Numbered from the stretch's first letter, positions 8,464 to 16,836 are shown. The stretch: DNA of 57,100 bases from Candidatus Bathyarchaeota archaeon (GCA_026414485.1 JAOAIX010000013.1:1-57100), one strand, 5' to 3'. Notes: generated by a model not told the origin, from the letters alone. Program-made: numbers and translations.

Positions 8464-9987
8464 TTAAACCAACTCCTTTTTTCTCAGCCAATCAAGGTTT
8501 TGGCTGAATATACAGCGGATGTCATCTATTTTAGCGCGCATCATAAAAAGGCGATCAATACCTAAGCCCCAAGCGATAACAGGCGCTTTAATACCTAAAG
8601 GGTCGGTAACTTCAGGTCGAAATATACCTGAACCGCCGAATTCAACCCAACCTAAACCTTTCTTGTAGGCGCTTAATTCAACACTTGGCTCCGTGAATGG
8701 GAAGTAGTCAGGTTTAAAGCGAATTTTATCTGCTCCCGCCACTTCTTGTGCGAATTTGCTGAGTACGCCTAATAGGTCTCTAAGATTCAAGTTTTCGTCA
8801 ACTACAATACCTTCCACTTGGTTGAACTCGGAGAGGTGTGTCTTGTCAACCACTTCGGGACGGTAGACACGTGCTATAGAGAAGTATTTACCAGGTATTT
8901 GCAGTTCTTTACTTAACAGTGTGCGAGCACTTAGACATGTGCCGTGTCCACGGAGAATAAGACGACTAGCCTCTTGTATAGAATATTTGTAGCCCCATCC
9001 TGTTGAGCCTGTATCACCGCCGTTTTCATGAGTCGCTTTAATTTTTTCCAGAGCTTTTTCATAAGCAGTAATATTGCCATATTCTGGATATTTGACCAGG
9101 TATATACTGTCAGGTTCTCTAGCTGGATGATCCTGCGGAGTGTAAAGTGCATCAAAGTTGAAAAAGGCAGTTTCTACACTATTGCCTGTCATTTCTTTGA
9201 AGCCTAATGCTACAAGTTTTGCTCTAACTTCGTCTAGAAAGCTAAGATAAGGGTGTTTTTTACCTGGCCAGATGTTGGCAACTGGCGCAGCTATGTTGTA
9301 TTTTTGAAGAGTTACATTGCGCCAGTTACCTGATATTATAAGTGCAGGTGTTAATTGGGTAATTTCTTTTTTGCCCATCATAACAGTTAAAGAGCTTTTT
9401 ACGGCTGTCTGTCTTCCTGCATCTGTAAGTTCTAGTATACGGGAAGTTTTTTCTTCAGCAAGTAATGCCTTACGCTTCTTTAACATTTCAACGGCGGCTT
9501 GCAGTTCCGGATTAAGTTTATCTAAGGTAATGTTGTCCTTACCGTAGAGAATCTGCAAAACTTTTTCATCGTTGCCTTCTTTTGGCGTTGACAAAACCTG
9601 AAGTATAGCTGCTTTTGAGTCGAATGTAGCCCATTTTTTTCTCTGTGTCCATCCCAGAGCAATCTGCGCAAACTGCTCGTTTAATTCGGCTTCTTTAGCA
9701 GCCTCTTTGAGGGCAGCTTTTCCGCCAAGTGCAATTACCGCGTTTATTAGACGCCTTTCAGGCAGGCCGTTTTGAGCGTGTATTTCACCTTCAGGGGTCA
9801 ATTTAAGTTTGGTTTCTGGTTTAGCATGGATTTTTACCAACCCGTTCTCTTTAAGAATCAGGGCCGCACGCATAACTGCGGCGTCAGGTAACTCAACTTC
9901 GAGCATAAGTTGCTCAACTGACGCTTGTCCATCAAGCTTATCAAGTGCTGTGAGGACGCGAATTTCATTTTCTCTGAGTTCAGCCAT
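8464..9987 (-). CDS. pheS: Phenylalanine--tRNA ligase, alpha subunit
   Basis: Catalytic subunit of PheRS, which charges tRNA-Phe. The 507-residue archaeal-type protein has N-terminal winged-helix DNA/tRNA-binding modules (about residues 1-200) and a C-terminal class II catalytic domain. Motif 2 reads ARVYRPEVVDKTHLSEFNQV and motif 3 GLGIDRLFM, with WVEFGGSGIFRPEV before it. The catalytic core also has FYxPQDHPARxxxDxxY-like sequence (LYTPQDHPAREPDSIYLV). A TATA-like element (ACTAAATAAC, near 10030) on the minus strand precedes the gene. Confidence 0.96.
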   Translation of the reverse strand: MAELRENEIRVLTALDKLDGQASVEQLMLEVELPDAAVMRAALILKENGLVKIHAKPETKLKLTPEGEIHAQNGLPERRLINAVIALGGKAALKEAAKEAELNEQFAQIALGWTQRKKWATFDSKAAILQVLSTPKEGNDEKVLQILYGKDNITLDKLNPELQAAVEMLKKRKALLAEEKTSRILELTDAGRQTAVKSSLTVMMGKKEITQLTPALIISGNWRNVTLQKYNIAAPVANIWPGKKHPYLSFLDEVRAKLVALGFKEMTGNSVETAFFNFDALYTPQDHPAREPDSIYLVKYPEYGNITAYEKALEKIKATHENGGDTGSTGWGYKYSIQEASRLILRGHGTCLSARTLLSKELQIPGKYFSIARVYRPEVVDKTHLSEFNQVEGIVVDENLNLRDLLGVLSKFAQEVAGADKIRFKPDYFPFTEPSVELSAYKKGLGWVEFGGSGIFRPEVTDPLGIKAPVIAWGLGIDRLFMMRAKIDDIRCIFSQNLDWLRKKELV

Positions 9988-10149
9988 CTTTTTCCCATCT
10001 GAGGTGTTAATGTTATTTTGAGGTTATTTAGTAGTTCTTGTGTCTTCAATAAAAGCATGTTGATAAAGTGTATACCAATGGGGTTGAATAGAAGTTTTAG
10101 CAGTGGATTTGACTAAAACACTTAGCGGGTAATTGAGATTAAAAAATAA

Positions 10150-10158
10150 ATATATTAC
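10150..10158 (+). promoter_or_regulatory. TATA box for trpS
   Basis: AAATATATTA centred near 10152 predicts a transcript start near 10178, 16 bases before the GTG used as the start of trpS. The spacing supports GTG 10194 rather than the later ATG at 10236, though either is possible. Confidence 0.45.
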
Positions 10159-10193
10159 CTGCAGTCTTCTACTTCCAAACAACAGAGTTTACG

Positions 10194-11345
10194 GTGAACC
10201 ATACGTCAACATCTAATGGAGAAAGCAACAATGAAATGATAGTTACACCTTGGGAGGTCAAGGGCAAAGTAGACTACGAGCGACTAATAAGAGAATTCGG
10301 GACACAGCCTTTAACTGAAGAACTGCTCAAAAAAATGAGTACCCACACAGGCATTCTTCATTTGCAGTTACGGCGCAAGATTTTCTTTAGCCATCGCGAC
10401 CTTGATACAGTTATAAGTCTTTATGAGAGTGGAACAAAATTTGTTCTTTACACAGGTCGAGGTCCCTCAGGACCTGTTCATATTGGTCATCTAGTGCCAT
10501 GGATCTTCACGCGGCACTTACAAGAAAAGTTTGGTACAAGACTTTATTTCCAGATGACTGATGATGAGAAATTTCTTATAGACGACGAAGTTTCTTTGGC
10601 TGAAACTCGTAAATACGCTTATGAAAATGCATTAGACCTCATCGCGGTTGGCTTCAAACCTGAAGATACTTTCATAATTTATGACGTGGAAGACATGGAT
10701 TTGCTATATGATATTACTTTGGAAGTGGCTAAGCGTATCACCTACTCTACAGCCCGCTCGACGTTCGGTTTTCAGGATAGCACAAACGTTGGTTGGGTGT
10801 TTTGGCCAGCTATTCAGGCTGCGCCGTGTTTTATCCACAAAAAGTTGACGGGCGAAAATGCACCCGCGTTGATTCCGGCCGCGATAGACCAAGATCCCTA
10901 TTGGAGAGTCACCCGAGATATTGCTCAGAAGTTGGGTTATTATAAACCTGCCCAGATTCATTGTCGATTCTTACCAGGTTTGGGTGCAGGTGGCAAAATG
11001 AGTGCATCTATACCTGAAACCAGCATATTTACGATGGATCAGCCTGATGTCGTTAAAAAGAAAGTTTGGAATGCTTTTACCGGCGGTAAAGGTACTGCTG
11101 CAGAGCAACGGAAAACAGGGGCAGATCCAAAGGTTTGTAGTGTGTTCCAGTATTATGTTTACTTGTTTGAAGAGGATGATTCCAAGTTGATTGAGCGTGA
11201 ACGAAAATGTAAAGTAGGTGAAATACTGTGCGGTGAGTGCAAAACTGAGTTGGTATGCAAACTAAATAAGTTCCTTGAAAATCATAGGGAACGACGGGAA
11301 AAAGCGAAAGACGTAATTGATCAATATCATATTAAGCGTAAATAG
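10194..11345 (+). CDS. trpS: Tryptophan--tRNA ligase
   Basis: Charges tRNA-Trp. This is the archaeal/eukaryal TrpRS type at 383 residues. The class I signature GPSGPVHIGH is at residues 90-99 and KMSAS at 268-272. An N-terminal beta/helical region (VTPWEVKGKVDYERLIREFG) typical of archaeal and eukaryal TrpRS precedes the Rossmann fold, and FQMTDDEKFL follows. The start is GTG 10194. It leads a short operon with the flavin reductase 14 bases downstream. The matching tRNA-Trp gene and the trp operon lie within the next 22 kb. Confidence 0.96.
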   Translation: MNHTSTSNGESNNEMIVTPWEVKGKVDYERLIREFGTQPLTEELLKKMSTHTGILHLQLRRKIFFSHRDLDTVISLYESGTKFVLYTGRGPSGPVHIGHLVPWIFTRHLQEKFGTRLYFQMTDDEKFLIDDEVSLAETRKYAYENALDLIAVGFKPEDTFIIYDVEDMDLLYDITLEVAKRITYSTARSTFGFQDSTNVGWVFWPAIQAAPCFIHKKLTGENAPALIPAAIDQDPYWRVTRDIAQKLGYYKPAQIHCRFLPGLGAGGKMSASIPETSIFTMDQPDVVKKKVWNAFTGGKGTAAEQRKTGADPKVCSVFQYYVYLFEEDDSKLIERERKCKVGEILCGECKTELVCKLNKFLENHRERREKAKDVIDQYHIKRK

Positions 11346-11359
11346 AAAGGTGATTAGGC

Positions 11360-11911
11360 GTGTCAGGAAAAATGGAGATCGATCTTCAATATGCATATAG
11401 ACTTTTGCATCCCATGCATACGTTTATAATTTCTTGTGGAGGAAAAACGGGAAAACCCAACGTTACTACAGTTGCTTGGGCAATGCCAACTAGCGTTAAT
11501 CCTCCTTTGGTGGCGGTCAGTCTTTCGCCTCAAAGACATTCGCACAGTCTAATTGAAGAAACACAAGAGTTCATAATTAACGTGCCCACGTTTGAGTTGT
11601 TACAGTCAGTTTACGCTTGCGGTACATTCAGCGGAAGAAGTTTTGACAAATTCAAAAAAGCAGGTTTAACGCCTATTCCTGCCAAAAAAGTTAAAGTTCC
11701 AGCCATACGTGAATGTATCGCACATATCGAGTGCAAAGTGGACAGCAAGATCACTACAGGAGATCACACAGTTTTCATCGGAAAAATTCTTGCCGCGTAC
11801 GCAAACCAAGGTGTGTTCACTGAGCGGTACAATTTAGAAGCGGCAAAAATGCTCTATCATGCAGGTGGAAACAACTTTGCAGTTTTAGACCCAAAAATCT
11901 ACAAACCATAA
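11360..11911 (+). CDS. Flavin reductase family protein (FMN-binding split barrel)
   Basis: A 183-residue FMN-binding split-barrel protein of the DIM6/NTAB flavin reductase type. Family features are NVTTVAWAMPTSVNPPLVAVSLSPQRHSHS (the first half forms the flavin-binding strands), EFIINVP, and a late GDHTVFIGKI. Such proteins reduce flavin or carry out flavin-dependent redox with NAD(P)H; the substrate cannot be read. The start is GTG 11360, with AAAGGTGATT upstream, in the trpS operon. It may also represent the archaeal flavoredoxin-like group. Confidence 0.85.
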   Translation: MSGKMEIDLQYAYRLLHPMHTFIISCGGKTGKPNVTTVAWAMPTSVNPPLVAVSLSPQRHSHSLIEETQEFIINVPTFELLQSVYACGTFSGRSFDKFKKAGLTPIPAKKVKVPAIRECIAHIECKVDSKITTGDHTVFIGKILAAYANQGVFTERYNLEAAKMLYHAGGNNFAVLDPKIYKP

Positions 11912-12096
11912 AATAAAGTACGTTGTTATTAGGTCAATCAAAACTTGGGCGGCGCTTCTAAAAAGGGTAAAAAAGATCTGCTATTATAAGTAAACGTCTA
12001 CCGCCAAAAACCGGATTTGCACACTTTGCATTATGAATTTAAACAGCAGAACACTAAGAAAAGCTGTGACGGCAAAAATTGAAGTGTGACTGGCAA

Positions 12097-13002
12097 ATGG
12101 GACAGTACGATGAGGATATAATAGAAAAGTTTCGCCTGTCTGGACGAATTCTGCGTGAAACTCGCGAAGAAATGCGAAGTTTTATCCGTGAAAATATGCC
12201 GATTCTTCAAGTCTGCGAAAAAGCTGAAGCTCTGATAAGAGAAAAAGGTGGAAAACCAGCGTTCCCCTGTAATGTCTCTATTAATGAAGTTGCCGCCCAC
12301 TATACATCTCCGCCAAACGACGCCAGCACAATCCCAGAAAAAGCGCTTGTCAAAGTCGATATAGGTGTTCACGTCGACGGTTACGTCACTGACACTGCTT
12401 TTACAGCATGTTTTAACCCTGACTACAAAAACATGGTGGAAACTGCTGAAAACGCCCTCAAAATAGCCATAGAAACCATAAGAGCAGAAATCTCGACTGG
12501 GAAAATTGGCGCTGCCGTAGAAAACGCCATAAAAAACCGTGGCTTCAAACCCATCTCCAACCTCACAGGTCACTCGGTGGGTAGATACTTGATTCATGCA
12601 GGAACCAGCATACCCAATGTTTCCCAGATTACGATTACAAAAATAAAAGCCGGAGAAGTCTACGCTATAGAACCTTTCGTTACACTGCCCGACGCCATCG
12701 GTATTGTGGAGGACGAACCGCAAAAAACAATTTTCCGCTTAGTTAAACCAAAGGCAGCAAAAAGCGCTGCTGCAAAGCAACTCGCCAAGTTCATTGAAAA
12801 CAATTTTCGAACATTGCCTTTCACAGAAAGGTGGCTCAAAGATGTTGTACCTTCTGCGCAGCACCATGAAGCTTTCAGAGAATTGCTTACTACGAGAGCT
12901 CTTATGGGTTACCCTGTGTTTGTTGAAGCAACAAAGAAACCTGTCGCTCAAGCTGAGCACACAGTTTTGGTAGAAGAAACGGGTTGCACCGTATTAACTT
13001 AG
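12097..13002 (+). CDS. map: Methionine aminopeptidase, type II
   Basis: Removes the initiator Met from nascent proteins. The ligand set of the pita-bread fold is present: DIGVHVDGYVTDTAFT (two Asp), GHSVGRYLIHAG (His), EPFVTLPD (Glu) and AEHTVLVEE (final Glu). The insert of about 60 residues after the GHSVG block (KPKAAKSAAAKQLAKF onward) marks type II, as expected in Archaea. ATG 12097 gives 302 residues; an in-frame TTG at 12079 would add six. The 3' end overlaps the convergent zinc-ribbon gene by 4 bases. Confidence 0.94.
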   Translation: MGQYDEDIIEKFRLSGRILRETREEMRSFIRENMPILQVCEKAEALIREKGGKPAFPCNVSINEVAAHYTSPPNDASTIPEKALVKVDIGVHVDGYVTDTAFTACFNPDYKNMVETAENALKIAIETIRAEISTGKIGAAVENAIKNRGFKPISNLTGHSVGRYLIHAGTSIPNVSQITITKIKAGEVYAIEPFVTLPDAIGIVEDEPQKTIFRLVKPKAAKSAAAKQLAKFIENNFRTLPFTERWLKDVVPSAQHHEAFRELLTTRALMGYPVFVEATKKPVAQAEHTVLVEETGCTVLT

Positions 13003-13415
13003 ATGACTGGGTTTTTTTCTTTTTCTTTAACTTCTCTGTAAATTGCGGTGATTAACTGTTTTTCGTTTTGGCATTTCGGGCAAGGCTCGAGTTCTTTGAA
13101 TACGTAATCGCCGCGCTGAAATTCACGGGTGGTCTTGATGTTGCATTTTCTGCATTCAATGGTAGTCAATATAGGGAGCGTTTCAATTTTCAGGTTGGCT
13201 ATTCGGCGTCTTGACTGGAACAGGATGTATCCCGCTAGTGCTAGTGTAAGGAAACCTATAGCCAACATAGATAAGGTGGTTTCTATTGGTTCTCCTTGAT
13301 AATAGGCGCCAAGTGCTACAAAAATTGCGACTGCAGAAAGCGCTAAAACTAAGTATATAAGGGATAGTACAAACGTGGAAATTTTATTTGTTGAAACCTC
13401 TTTTGAGTTAAGCAT
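12999..13415 (-). CDS. Membrane protein with C-terminal zinc ribbon
   Basis: I do not recognise a named family. The 138-residue protein has two transmembrane helices (about residues 14-37 and 48-66), a short basic turn QSRRRIANLK, and then a cytoplasmic zinc ribbon with ECRKC and CPKC separated by about 20 residues. It sits 12 bases downstream of the DUF1512 gene on the same strand, so the two are probably co-transcribed and may act at the membrane together. Confidence 0.7.
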   Translation of the reverse strand: MLNSKEVSTNKISTFVLSLIYLVLALSAVAIFVALGAYYQGEPIETTLSMLAIGFLTLALAGYILFQSRRRIANLKIETLPILTTIECRKCNIKTTREFQRGDYVFKELEPCPKCQNEKQLITAIYREVKEKEKNPVI

Positions 13416-13427
13416 ACTTTTTACCTC

Positions 13428-14564
13428 CTATTGTCCGACGCCTATGGTGTTTCCAACACCAACAATTATCACTTTGTCGCCTTCTTTGGTTTTTTCTAAT
13501 ACAACCATCTTCACGCGTTCTATAGCTTTATCTACCGCATCTGAGATTTCTTTACGCATCATCGAGACAGCGTCACCAATGTCTTCTTTGATTATTACAG
13601 CGTAAAGGGGAATTTTGTACTGTACCACCGTCTCTTCAATTTTGAAGGCATCTACACCTGGTCCCCCAATGGCGGCGCCTACACCTTCTGCAATTTCACC
13701 GACTGCTTCGCCTTCAAGTTTTAAGCCTGCGTCAATCATTATAACAGCCGCTATTTTGCCTTTATTTTCTTTAATTACTGTTTTAACAGCATCACCTGGT
13801 TTGCCGACATTTCCACCTGGTCCTTCTGCCTTTAACACCAGTGCAGTGCGCCCTTCAAAAGGAACTTTTGCAACAACACAGTCTTTGGGCACTTTTTTGA
13901 CTTCGTAACCATGCATAAGTTTAGCAGCTATCAAGGGTCCCACGCCATCACCGATAGGTTGCCCATACGCAAAAGCTTTAAGGGCACTAGCATATGCTTC
14001 CGCTTCTTTCATCACTAAAGGCAGTATCATTTGTAACTGCATTATGGTGTAAAGACTAAGAGTTTTTTTACCCTGCAGATAAAAGTGGCGCACAACTTTG
14101 TATATATAATTAAGCGCCATGGCAGCCTCTAAAGTGTTCTCCAAATTGTTTACTTGCACCTCATCACATGCAGGAGCCATGAGTTTCACTTCGTCTTTTA
14201 GGCGGGCATCACGCACATCAAGGATGTGATCCAACTTGTAAACTATGCCTGCAGGATCCATGCTTTGGGGGGCAATTGTAAAGTAATCTAAGTAGCGATC
14301 TACTCGAGCCGAGGGGTCGATACTAGGCTTACCGATTTCTTTTATAGTTTCAATGGCGGTTTTTCGCCCCTCGTCTTTCATGAATTTTAATTTGAAAAGA
14401 GAATTTTCTACTTCGCGGATCATTACGTACATCTGAATTCTTTGCCCATAAAACATAAAGACGACAAAGAATAGCAGGCTTATGCCGTAAATTATCTGCG
14501 TTATTATATCGCCTGTTCCGCCAAACTGATTAGCTAAAATTGACAATGCCGCCAACATAGTCAC
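13428..14564 (-). CDS. DUF1512 family membrane-anchored protein
   Basis: A 378-residue member of the archaeal DUF1512 family, of unknown function. One N-terminal transmembrane helix (about residues 17-40) is followed by a conserved soluble domain with GKPSIDPSARVDRYLDYFTI near residues 75-100, DPAGIVYKLDHILDVRD, PIGDGVGPLIAAKLMHG and a C-terminal GNTIGVGQ. A Gly-rich AIGGPGVDAFKIEE segment suggests a Rossmann-like or phosphate-binding domain. GTG 14564 or the ATG six bases later may be the start. It heads a two-gene transcript with the zinc-ribbon membrane protein. Confidence 0.82.
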   Translation of the reverse strand: MTMLAALSILANQFGGTGDIITQIIYGISLLFFVVFMFYGQRIQMYVMIREVENSLFKLKFMKDEGRKTAIETIKEIGKPSIDPSARVDRYLDYFTIAPQSMDPAGIVYKLDHILDVRDARLKDEVKLMAPACDEVQVNNLENTLEAAMALNYIYKVVRHFYLQGKKTLSLYTIMQLQMILPLVMKEAEAYASALKAFAYGQPIGDGVGPLIAAKLMHGYEVKKVPKDCVVAKVPFEGRTALVLKAEGPGGNVGKPGDAVKTVIKENKGKIAAVIMIDAGLKLEGEAVGEIAEGVGAAIGGPGVDAFKIEETVVQYKIPLYAVIIKEDIGDAVSMMRKEISDAVDKAIERVKMVVLEKTKEGDKVIIVGVGNTIGVGQ

Positions 14565-14647
14565 CTATTCATCATCATACCGCATCAAAACTATTAGCGC
14601 TCAGTTATAAAGCTTAGCTAACTTCACTGCCTATTTAAGGGTTAAAG

Positions 14648-14773
14648 TGGGTCACCAGCTTTCCCAGGTTCTCGTGGCCGAAGACCACAATACAGCGGGG
14701 AACGGAACGCGGTTTAACTTCTGAGTTCGGAATGGGATCAGGTGGAACCCGCGCCCTATGGCCGGCAAACCCA
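14648..14773 (-). rRNA. 5S ribosomal RNA
   Basis: On the minus strand the sequence includes GATCCCATTCCGAACTCAGA and AGTTAAACC, the universally conserved loop B/C region of 5S rRNA, and the ends can pair (TGGGT with ACCCA). The length of about 126 bases fits archaeal 5S. No 16S or 23S rRNA is nearby, as in several TACK archaea where 5S is separate. A BRE/TATA-like stretch (CGAAAGGTTAATG, minus strand, near 14795-14810) is placed to start transcription at the 5' end. Confidence 0.92.
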
Positions 14774-14905
14774 TCTTTACTTTTCAGCTTTCCTTCATTA
14801 ACCTTTCGCTTTTTTGCGGATAATTTCGGCATATTTTGACTAGGCTTCAACAGCAAACTGTTTCGTTTTCAGTTCTTGTCCATAAGTGGGTGTGTTAGCT
14901 ATGCA

Positions 14906-14917
14906 ATATATTTTTAT
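14906..14917 (+). promoter_or_regulatory. TATA box for tRNA-Trp
   Basis: An AT-rich ATATATTTTTAT element centred near 14911 predicts transcription from about 14937, leaving an 18-base leader before the tRNA. The 5S rRNA gene diverges from it on the other strand, so the 180-base spacer holds both promoters. Confidence 0.45.
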
Positions 14918-14992
14918 TGTTGCAAACGCCATTTAGGTGCTCGTAATCAGCAGTGGGGTCGTAGTCTAGGCAGGTATGACGACGGGCTCCAG

Positions 14993-15059
14993 AAAGCAAA
15001 CACACGGGTTTGCTGACCCTGCTCAGGGAATGACGAGTTTCTGGAGCGGTCATGAAGAA
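14993..15059 (+). ncRNA. tRNA-Trp intron 1 with an internal C'/D' box guide
   Basis: This 67-base intron is at the canonical 37/38 site. It contains box D' CTGA (15013-15016), a capped hairpin (CCCT GCTC AGGG, 15017-15028) and box C' ATGACGA (15030-15036). The guide ACGGGTTT (15004-15011) pairs perfectly with AAACCCGT (15058-15065), the intron/exon-2 junction. The fifth base before box D' (15008) faces C15061, tRNA position 39. In Haloferax the pre-tRNA-Trp intron is known to guide 2'-O-methylation at positions 34 and 39. A 9-bp complement to the anticodon loop (15038-15046) may be the position-34 guide, but its D box is not canonical. Confidence 0.7.
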
Positions 15060-15065
15060 ACCCGT

Positions 15066-15094
15066 AAGGATTGGTTTTTGCCTTTCCTGGGTAA
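15066..15094 (+). other. tRNA-Trp intron 2, between positions 43 and 44
   Basis: 29 bases. ACCC (15060-15063) pairs with GGGT (15089-15092) as a four-base central helix; the bulges are GTA (15064-15066) and AAA (15093-15095). The inner stem is AGGA/TCCT (15067-15070 with 15085-15088). Cutting after the second base of each bulge removes exactly 15066-15094. The outer helix is weak before removal of intron 1, so the order of splicing may matter. Confidence 0.75.
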
Positions 15095-15201
15095 AGGTCG
15101 TCGGTTCAAATCCGGCCGGCCCCACCAAAATTTTTTCATCAATTGCGTGATGCGTAGGGGGTGGTGTGGTTTTACGAATTTGTTCTATGGAAAACTATTG
15201 A

Positions 15202-15780
15202 TTACAAAGCTGGGAAATCTGTTAAAGTTTTTTGAGGTGACTCTTTCACATAGAGTGGATAAGTTATTTTTGTTCCCTCTACAACGGCGGTAGCGCTCAG
15301 CTCATGGTTGAATTTGTGGTTTAGGTTCAATATGTGAACAACTTTTATGCCGCGTATTGTGAGGGCATCTGAAAGCAGCGACCGATGGCACCGTGATGGC
15401 AAAGCTTCAGTGCACATTACAACAACATGATTTCCTTTTGCAAGCGCGATTAGTTTGAGCAGATTTTCTGTGAACTCTTTAGTTTCCATGTAATCCGCGT
15501 AGCCTCTTAAACTTTTGTCCTGCAAAGCCATATTCGGTGAATCTGACCGTGGTCTGCGAAACCCTCCAAGTTCTGGCAAATGTACATATTGTATGTTTTC
15601 TATTTTGAGCGCGGCAGAGAGTGGTTCCTTGTTGAATTGGGGATTATATCTGGATCTTGGAACCATACGAATGTCTACTACTAGATTTATTTTGTGGGCT
15701 TTCAAAACTGATATAAACTCGTCTCTGGATCGTGTAGAGTGACCCAACGTTAAAACTGTAAGTTCTGAAAGGTAACTCAT
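15202..15780 (-). CDS. DUF488 family protein
   Basis: A 192-residue protein of the DUF488 family. The signature elements are TLGHSTRSRDEFISVLKAH at the N-terminus, VDIRMVPRSRYNPQFN with the conserved Arg-x-x-P-x-S-R, YVHLPELGGFR, and the late CTEALPSRCHRSLLSDAL block with a conserved Cys and Arg-Cys-His-Arg. The biochemical function is not settled. The gene has its own TATA-like element (minus strand, near 15818) with the start about 12 bases downstream of the predicted transcript start. Its 3' end is 75 bases from the convergent tRNA-Trp. Confidence 0.9.
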   Translation of the reverse strand: MSYLSELTVLTLGHSTRSRDEFISVLKAHKINLVVDIRMVPRSRYNPQFNKEPLSAALKIENIQYVHLPELGGFRRPRSDSPNMALQDKSLRGYADYMETKEFTENLLKLIALAKGNHVVVMCTEALPSRCHRSLLSDALTIRGIKVVHILNLNHKFNHELSATAVVEGTKITYPLYVKESPQKTLTDFPAL

Positions 15781-16271
15781 TTTTGATTCTGTAAGCGGTT
15801 ATGGGAACGGCCTATATTAATGCAACTAAAAGCGTCTCAATTTGTTGCATTCCAGCATAGTACTTAGGAGGTCGGTGTAATCTTTCAGCCGACGAAGTGT
15901 TTTATGTAATTTGGGTATAATTTGGGACACTTTCGGTGTTGATTCTGGAAAATCAATTAATTAAATCTGCATATTCAAAGTATTGTGAAAAACAAAGAGG
16001 GGAGCTATTGAAAAAAAGAGTCTTGGGTTGCATAATTAAGGGGCATGGTAAAGGCTGAAAGAATTTTGGCTGTAAAACTGAAAATAACGGGTTTTCATTT
16101 TTCTTTCCTGTTCTCTCCTAATCGCCAAATTCCAGCGAACTAACCATGTTCTTATTTTTATGGGTTATTTTATTTGAGTTGTTGTTACATGACAACAAAC
16201 AGACCAAAAAGTTAGAAAATAAATGCCAAATTAGATCAGGTTAAGTTTCTATCATAGGCGTGTGAGCGAGT
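15781..16271. other. Intergenic region, no gene recognised
   Basis: 491 bases. The left end contains the promoter of the DUF488 gene (TATATTAATG near 15812-15821). At 15997-16010 a GAGGGG ribosome-site-like run precedes a TTG that opens only a 16-codon frame, which I do not call a gene. No tRNA, CRISPR array, insertion sequence or convincing RNA fold was seen in the rest. Confidence 0.5.
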
Positions 16272-16811
16272 TTAACAGTTGGAAGGGAGTTGGTTTTTGA
16301 GAATTTCAGCCATTTTACATAGAAGTTCTCTATGTCGGGCTTCATCTTCAACAATATACTCTATCAATTTCTGGATTACCAAACAGTCTATTTGACTTTC
16401 GCCTATTTGGAACTGCAAAAGTTTTAGGTGTAACGTTGCCAAATACTCTTCACTCATAGTGTTTTCTAATGAAATCATTTCGTTGATTTGGGAATAAAGC
16501 GCTTCATCAGTTAGTTTAGCCTTTTTTCTGGAGTCGTCTTTAGCTAAAGCCACTACATTTTCCCACGCTTTCCCCACAAGCTTTGGGCACTCTTCTGCAG
16601 AAATGGGAGTTTTTGAAAGACACATACTTAAATGGTTCAAAATTTTGGCGTGTTTAAAGCTGTCTTGTGCTATGTAGATTAACAATGGTTTGAACAAGGG
16701 TTTTTGAACACGTTCAGCGTAATTTTGGTAGGTTTTTCCCACTTCTTCTTCAAGGATGCTTAAGCAGTAGAATTGTGCAGCGATTAGCTCTATATTAATT
16801 GAGGGACCCAT
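16272..16811 (-). CDS. Ferritin-like (rubrerythrin-like) helical protein
   Basis: A 179-residue all-helical protein. The candidate di-iron ligands follow ferritin-like spacing: LEEEVGKTYQNYAE in helix 1, AQDSFKHAKIL in helix 2 (Asp in place of the first Glu of ExxH), LENTMSEEYLATLH in helix 3, and VEDEARHRELL in helix 4 (ExxRH). It lacks the rubredoxin domain of classic rubrerythrins. A role in iron handling or peroxide defence is an inference. Start ATG 16811 has GAGGTTAG upstream. The NitrOD5-like gene is 25 bases upstream on the same strand. Confidence 0.72.
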   Translation of the reverse strand: MGPSINIELIAAQFYCLSILEEEVGKTYQNYAERVQKPLFKPLLIYIAQDSFKHAKILNHLSMCLSKTPISAEECPKLVGKAWENVVALAKDDSRKKAKLTDEALYSQINEMISLENTMSEEYLATLHLKLLQFQIGESQIDCLVIQKLIEYIVEDEARHRELLCKMAEILKNQLPSNC

Positions 16812-16836
16812 TTAAAATCCACTAACCTCTGTTAGG

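Larger units (their letters stand above)
14955..15127 (+). tRNA. tRNA-Trp (anticodon CCA) with two introns
   Basis: The acceptor strands GGGGTCG (14955-14961) and CGGCCCC (15117-15123) pair, the T arm is GTCGG TTCAAAT CCGGC (15100-15116), and the discriminator is A with encoded CCA (15125-15127). The anticodon stem ACGGG (14982-14986) pairs with CCCGT (15061-15065) around the loop CTCCAG+A, giving CCA at 14989-14991. A first intron (14993-15059) lies at the canonical 37/38 site. A second (15066-15094) must be removed to leave a five-base variable region AGGTC. The spliced product is about 74 bases plus CCA, with every arm intact. Confidence 0.93.

Noticed and set aside
12031-12723. A 230-codon frame opposite map
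   Set aside because: It is antisense to the map coding region, rich in Phe, Cys and Tyr, as expected from an opposite-strand artefact.
14635-14856. A minus-strand frame across the 5S rRNA gene
   Set aside because: The sequence is the 5S rRNA itself; the frame is an artefact.
14976-14982. ATGACGA in exon 1 of tRNA-Trp as a terminal C box
   Set aside because: It falls in the D arm/anticodon stem positions fixed by the tRNA itself and has wrong spacing to the guide; the match to the intron C' box is probably chance.
15049-15058. A terminal D/C pair for the position-34 guide (GTCA with ATGAAGA)
   Set aside because: The guide complement (15038-15046) is perfect, but GTCA is not a CTGA box, so a functional position-34 guide is not claimed.
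14895-15128. A minus-strand frame beginning MVGPAGFEPTT
   Set aside because: This is a common false frame antisense to tRNA genes; the true feature is the tRNA-Trp.
16008-16058. A 16-codon frame after a GAGGGG site
   Set aside because: Very short, no promoter and no family; a ribosome-like site alone is not enough.
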